Source of the DNA: Noviherbaspirillum_A sp963522035 | Lineage (GTDB): Bacteria; Pseudomonadota; Gammaproteobacteria; Burkholderiales; Burkholderiaceae_D | Assembly: GCA_963522035.1 (NCBI GenBank) | Contig: CAUQYP010000085.1 | Span: 1 to 16,923 of the forward strand | Length of the DNA stretch: 16,923 nucleotides | Direction of reading: 5' to 3' | In this document: in pieces, positions 15,175 through 16,923 of the stretch | How positions within the stretch are numbered: position 1 is the stretch's first letter | Layout: each line of letters starts with the position of its first letter | Notes under the pieces: model-generated | What the model was told of the DNA's origin: nothing | What the model saw: only the letters and a program-made list of their open reading frames with translations | Database searches by the model: none | Translations under genes and position numbers: made by a program

Positions 15175-16667
15175 GCTGGTGTCTCCGTTTGCAGGGCGGC
15201 GTAGGCATTGACGTCGGCATTGGCCAGCGGCGCCTGGGTCCGCGTTTCGAGCCAGAAGCGGCGCAGCAGGTTTTTCGCGGTGCGCATCCGGTAGCTGGCG
15301 GAAGCTCGCATGTCCGACAGCGGCGCGTAATCTTGTTCCATTGCGGCGATGGCGGTGTCCAGGCTGGCTTCATCCCAGGCCTGGCCGCGCAGCGCGGTCT
15401 CGGTAGCGCGGGCGCGTGCCGGCGTCGCCGCCATGCCGCCGTAGGCGATGCGTATGTCCGCCACGCGTTCGCCGCCCGGTTCCAGCGTCAGCGCGAAGGC
15501 GGCGCAGACGGCGGAGATGTCCTGGTCGAAGCGCTTGGAGAGCTTGTAGGTACGGAACTGCACTTCCGGGCGGGGCAGTGGCACGCGCACCGCGGCCACC
15601 ACTTCGCCGGCTTGCAGGTCCTTCTTCTGGTAGCCGAGATAGAACTGGTCCAGCGCCAGCGTGCGCTGTCCGGCGGTAGACTGCAGCACGACTTCGGCGC
15701 CGAGCGCGATCAGCCAGGGCATCGAGTCGCCGATCGGCGAGCCGTTGGCGACGTTGCCGCCCAGCGTGCCCGCATTGCGGATCGGCAGCGAGGCAAAGCG
15801 CTGGCGCATTTCGTTCAGCTGCGGGTAATGCGCGCAGATCGCCGCATAGGCGGCTTCCAGCGTGACGCCGGCGCCGATCTCCAGGAAGCCGTCGGCTTGC
15901 GTCATCTGCTGCATGTCTTCCACCTGGCCCAGGTAGATGATGTGATTTAGTTCACGCAGCTGCTTGGTGACCCACAGGCCGACGTCGGTGGAGCCGGCCA
16001 GCAATGTCGCGTCGGGAAATTCGGCGCGCAGTTCGGCCAGTTGCGCCAGCGTGCGCGGCGCATCGAAGCGGCGGCCGTCGAATTCATAGTGCAGCGGGGA
16101 ATCCCGGCGCAGCGTACGCAACGCATCCGTCACCGGTTCACGTGCCATCGTCACCTGCGGCAGCTCGGTCATGCGCTGCGCGGCTTCGATGATGGGACGA
16201 TAGCCGGTGCAGCGGCAAAGGTTGCCCGACAGCGTGTCGTCGATCTCCTTGCGGCAGGGCGCGCCCTGCTGGCCGCCGTCCTCGCGCTTCAGGTACAGGC
16301 CCCATAGCGACATCACGAAGCCGGGCGTGCAGAAACCGCATTGCGAGCCGTGGCATTCGACCATCGCCTGCTGGACCGGATGCAAGGTGTCGTCCGGCTG
16401 CTTCAGGTCTTCCACCGTGAACAGCGCGCGGCCATCGAGGGTGGGCAGGAACTGGATGCAGGAATTCACGGCCTTCAGCGACAGCGTGTCGTCCTTCAGT
16501 TCGCCGACCACTACCGTGCAGGCGCCGCAGTCGCCCTCGGCACAGCCTTCCTTGGTGCCGGTGCAGTGCAGGTCTTCCCGCAGGTGCTGCAGCACGGTGC
16601 GGGTAGGGGAGGCGTCGGCGACTGAATGGACAGCGCCGCGATAGTGGAAACGGATAGGTTGTGACAT
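15171..16667 (-). CDS. xdhA: Xanthine dehydrogenase, iron-sulfur/FAD subunit XdhA
   Basis: A 498-residue small subunit that passes electrons from the molybdenum centre of XdhB through two [2Fe-2S] clusters to FAD and NAD. The plant-type cluster is bound by Cys 42, 47, 50 and 70 (GCAEGDCGAC, then SC); the second by Cys 110, 113, 151 and 153 (CGFC, then CRC). The FAD domain follows with LLAGSTDVG at about 222-230 and PIRNAGTLGGNVANGSPIGD at about 295-314. It is first in the operon, followed by xdhB, xdhC and guaD. The start is chosen at MSQPIRF; the ATG two codons upstream (16673) is equally possible because neither has a good ribosome binding site. Extension to 16763 is unlikely since it would run through the probable promoter. 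Confidence 0.95.
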   Translation of the reverse strand: MSQPIRFHYRGAVHSVADASPTRTVLQHLREDLHCTGTKEGCAEGDCGACTVVVGELKDDTLSLKAVNSCIQFLPTLDGRALFTVEDLKQPDDTLHPVQQAMVECHGSQCGFCTPGFVMSLWGLYLKREDGGQQGAPCRKEIDDTLSGNLCRCTGYRPIIEAAQRMTELPQVTMAREPVTDALRTLRRDSPLHYEFDGRRFDAPRTLAQLAELRAEFPDATLLAGSTDVGLWVTKQLRELNHIIYLGQVEDMQQMTQADGFLEIGAGVTLEAAYAAICAHYPQLNEMRQRFASLPIRNAGTLGGNVANGSPIGDSMPWLIALGAEVVLQSTAGQRTLALDQFYLGYQKKDLQAGEVVAAVRVPLPRPEVQFRTYKLSKRFDQDISAVCAAFALTLEPGGERVADIRIAYGGMAATPARARATETALRGQAWDEASLDTAIAAMEQDYAPLSDMRASASYRMRTAKNLLRRFWLETRTQAPLANADVNAYAALQTETPA

Positions 16668-16727
16668 GGCCATGGAATCTGGTGATCGGATTGTTATGGG
16701 CGCAGCGTAGCACTGTACGGGCGGGGG

Positions 16728-16762
16728 ATTATATGCACCGAGGGATGTGCGATATACGCACA
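16728..16762 (-). promoter_or_regulatory. Probable xdhA promoter with an overlapping dyad
   Basis: On the minus strand a perfect TATAAT lies at 16728-16733, about 55 bases before the xdhA start. No good -35 box is spaced correctly. Instead a dyad, TGTGCGATATACGCACA (16746-16762), lies where a -35 element would begin; its inner part fits the T-N11-A form of LysR-type sites. A poor -35 with a dyad beside it suggests a regulated promoter, activated or repressed by a purine-responsive protein. The regulator is not identified. Confidence 0.5.
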
Positions 16763-16869
16763 ATGGTATTAATGCTGCTCAGGCTGGATTGTTCAAACGG
16801 TATTTGGGTGCCGGGGCTGCATGCACGATGCGTGCCATGTAGGCGAACCGGAGGGCTTGTGAAGTGGTT

Positions 16870-16923
16870 TTTGACGTGGATCCCCGTTAGACGGCGACGC
16901 GTCGCCAGGGGCTGAAACGGATA
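16870..16923. repeat. Right copy of 54-bp terminal inverted repeat
   Basis: The reverse complement of these bases equals bases 1-54 except for one position. The 14-bp palindrome lies at 16893-16906. Between it and the xdhA promoter (about 16765-16869) I see no gene, only non-coding sequence of moderate AT content with two GGTATT direct repeats. Confidence 0.9.

Noticed and set aside
13432..15204. A plus-strand open frame of about 590 codons opposite xdhB
   Set aside because: It lies fully over the conserved xdhB coding sequence and has the same shadow composition. Similar plus-strand frames at 2917-4461, 9171-10283, 11026-12144 and 11814-12908 were rejected for the same reason.
16674..16763. 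A longer xdhA start at 16763
   Set aside because: It would include the TATAAT and dyad of the probable promoter, and XdhA family proteins begin close to MSQPIRF.
16661..16915. A small plus-strand gene of 84 codons at the right end
   Set aside because: It begins inside xdhA, crosses the xdhA promoter and ends in the inverted repeat; no ribosome binding site or recognisable protein.
1..16923. The whole window as a complete transposon
   Set aside because: The inverted ends fit, but no transposase, integrase or resolvase is encoded, and target-site duplications lie outside the view. Contig ends at a repeat explain the ends equally well.

Overview
The window reads as a piece of a high-GC betaproteobacterial chromosome, most likely Burkholderiales and plausibly Oxalobacteraceae. 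The lineage is inferred from the Burkholderia/Neisseria-type porin, the xdhA-xdhB-xdhC-guaD order and the codon style; no rRNA or other marker gene is present to confirm it. Nine genes are supported, all on the minus strand, so transcription runs from the high to the low coordinates. There is no tRNA, rRNA, CRISPR array or transposase gene.

Right part (about 10.5-16.8 kb): a tightly packed purine operon, xdhA-xdhB-xdhC-guaD. Neighbouring genes overlap by 4 bp or are 4 bp apart. It encodes a two-subunit molybdenum xanthine dehydrogenase with its substrate-binding residues intact, the XdhC cofactor chaperone and a guanine deaminase. Guanine would be deaminated to xanthine and oxidised to urate. 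Upstream of xdhA is a TATAAT box with a dyad (TGTGCG-N5-CGCACA) near the -35 position. A strong hairpin follows guaD.

Middle-right (9.1-10.5 kb): an outer-membrane porin gene with an AT-rich upstream region and a clear intrinsic terminator.

Middle (2.6-8.9 kb): two very long ankyrin-repeat proteins, about 1028 and 1030 residues, encoded in tandem. They are paralogues along the whole repeat region, share non-ankyrin insertions and an identical style of C-terminal tail, but have different low-complexity Ser/Thr/acidic N-terminal regions. They have no visible signal peptide or membrane segment and no obvious link to purine metabolism. They are the accessory, least explained part of the window.

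Left part (0.16-2.5 kb): a LysR-type regulator followed by an amidohydrolase of the 8-oxoguanine deaminase/AtzB-TrzN-like family. A perfect 10-bp-arm dyad lies directly in front of the regulator. If the assignment is right, this enzyme gives urate directly from 8-oxoguanine, so both purine blocks lead to urate, although no urate-degrading gene is in the window.

The extreme ends of the window are 54-bp inverted repeats of each other with one mismatch, each holding a 14-bp palindrome. They could be ends of a mobile element or of two copies of a dispersed repeat, or simply the repeats at which an assembly contig stopped. Nothing inside the window encodes a transposition function.
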